From NCBI GenBank assembly GCA_934572445.1, contig CAKTLD010000116.1, forward strand, positions 1 through 5,152: DNA of 5,152 bases, read 5' to 3'. The position numbers and the translations under genes were made by a program. The DNA comes from an uncultured Oscillospiraceae bacterium. GTDB lineage: Bacteria > Bacillota > Clostridia > Oscillospirales > Oscillospiraceae. This document shows positions 4,349-5,152 of this stretch, piece after piece. The notes below the pieces were generated by a model. The model searched no databases. It was given only the letters and a program-made list of their open reading frames with translations, and was not told the DNA's origin. Position 1 is the stretch's first letter. Each line of letters begins with the position of its first letter.

Positions 4349-5152
4349 ATGAAAGCTCTCTTAAAGCGCGTTCTCTGTCTCAGCCTTTCCCTCGTCATCG
4401 TGCTCGGGCTCACCGCCTGCGGCAACGATGCCGGCACCAGCAGCAAGAAGGCTGAGCTCCTCTCCATGGAAGTTCGCCCCGACGCCCCCGAAGAGATTCC
4501 CGACGGTCTTGACATTGACTGGAACCATCGCTACACCTACGCCGAGCTTGAGTCCCAGCTCGCCAAGATGAACGAGACCTACCCCGACATCACCGACCTC
4601 TACCCCATCGGTTCCTCCTGGCAGGAGCGCAACCTCTGGTGCCTCGAGATCACCAACAAGAACATCCCCGCCGAAGATAAGACCGGCATCGGCGTGTTCG
4701 CCAACATCCACGGCGGCGAGCGCGAAAGCGCCTCCTCCGCCATGTACACCGCATGGTGGCTGACCGTCTGCTCCGGCGACGATTACGTCAAGGGCCTGCT
4801 CGATAACTACATCATCTATGTCATCCCCGTCATCAACCCCGACGGCTATGAGCAGTCCTTCATCAACAACAACCGTCCCAACCTGCGCCCCCGCGACCTC
4901 AACGGTGACGGCGTTCCCTTCAGCGATCCCTATGCCGATATCGACGGCGACGGCTTCATCGCCACCCTCTATCGCGGCAAGGCCGGCGACGAGCCCTCGA
5001 GAAAGCTCCCCTACTTCGGTATGGAAAGCCCCGACTGGGACGGCAACGGCATCCTCGGTGACGATCCGCGCAACGGCGGCATCGACATGAACCGCACCTT
5101 CGACTACCAGTGGAACCGTTTCGACATCGAGACCACCGGCACTGACAACCCG
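4349..5152 (+). CDS. M14 zinc carboxypeptidase lipoprotein, N-terminal 268 codons (partial at right edge)
   Basis: Intact paralogue of the gene at 2110: a predicted lipid-anchored, extracytoplasmic metallocarboxypeptidase. The signal peptide ends in lipobox LTAC (Cys24). HGGE zinc motif at His121/Glu124, NPDGYE, NLRPRDLNGDG, DIDGDGF, then GIDMNRTF near the edge; the third zinc ligand and catalytic Glu lie outside the window. Over residues 34-136 I count 81 of 103 identical to the first copy. Codon 137 is TGG where the first copy has TGA. It lacks 12 residues found in the first copy between YRG and YFGMES, so that loop is shorter here. The start follows AAAGGA (4335-4340) by 8 nt. Transcription is expected from the 3881 promoter through a long structured leader. 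If the first copy is dead, this one probably supplies the activity. Confidence 0.93.
   Translation, partial: MKALLKRVLCLSLSLVIVLGLTACGNDAGTSSKKAELLSMEVRPDAPEEIPDGLDIDWNHRYTYAELESQLAKMNETYPDITDLYPIGSSWQERNLWCLEITNKNIPAEDKTGIGVFANIHGGERESASSAMYTAWWLTVCSGDDYVKGLLDNYIIYVIPVINPDGYEQSFINNNRPNLRPRDLNGDGVPFSDPYADIDGDGFIATLYRGKAGDEPSRKLPYFGMESPDWDGNGILGDDPRNGGIDMNRTFDYQWNRFDIETTGTDNP
5076..5152 (+). repeat. 77-nt tract identical to 2879-2955 (partner)
   Basis: Partner of the tract at 2879-2955; identity continues to the last base of the window. Confidence 0.85.

Overview
The window looks like a chromosomal stretch from a fairly GC-rich Clostridia-type Firmicute, plausibly a gut Oscillospirales relative. 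The evidence is a Firmicute-style RNase J, Gram-positive-type ribosome binding sites (AAAGGA), lipoboxes, and intrinsic terminators with U tracts. The lineage is an inference from protein flavour; no marker in the window fixes it.

Layout. Bases 1-1334 (minus strand) hold the first 444 codons of ribonuclease J, which runs off the left edge. Bases 1335-2109 are a divergent intergenic region with the RNase J leader and a long, structured upstream module for the next gene. Bases 2110-3630 (plus) encode an M14 zinc carboxypeptidase lipoprotein, complete except for one in-frame TGA at codon 139. A strong intrinsic terminator follows (3659-3700). A second, homologous upstream module (about 3861-4348) leads into a second, intact M14 lipoprotein gene (4349 to the right edge, 268 codons visible). 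The second unit is therefore a tandem paralogue of the first: upstream module plus gene.

The most interesting part is the duplicated upstream module. In both copies a candidate plus-strand promoter lies so that the -10 box ends exactly 440 nt before the ATG, predicting a 5' leader of about 433 nt. Comparing the copies shows two kinds of conserved RNA structure. (1) A pair of hairpins 2 nt apart has stems that differ in sequence but keep pairing. All four imperfect pairs seen on the plus strand become G-U wobbles on the minus strand, and a TTGATT-N16-TATAAT promoter facing left sits just beside them. This points to a minus-strand small RNA, antisense to the first part of the leader. (2) Nearer the gene, a plus-strand hairpin with compensatory changes and a U-rich tail is followed by two further hairpins and a conserved possible loop pairing (AGGGGA with TCCCCT). 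I recognise no known riboswitch or RNA family in either.

Both M14 products should be secreted, lipid-anchored metallocarboxypeptidases that trim peptides at the cell surface. The first is probably a pseudogene, because the TGA replaces a Trp that is TGG in the second copy. A 77-nt stretch of perfect identity between otherwise diverged copies suggests recent gene conversion.
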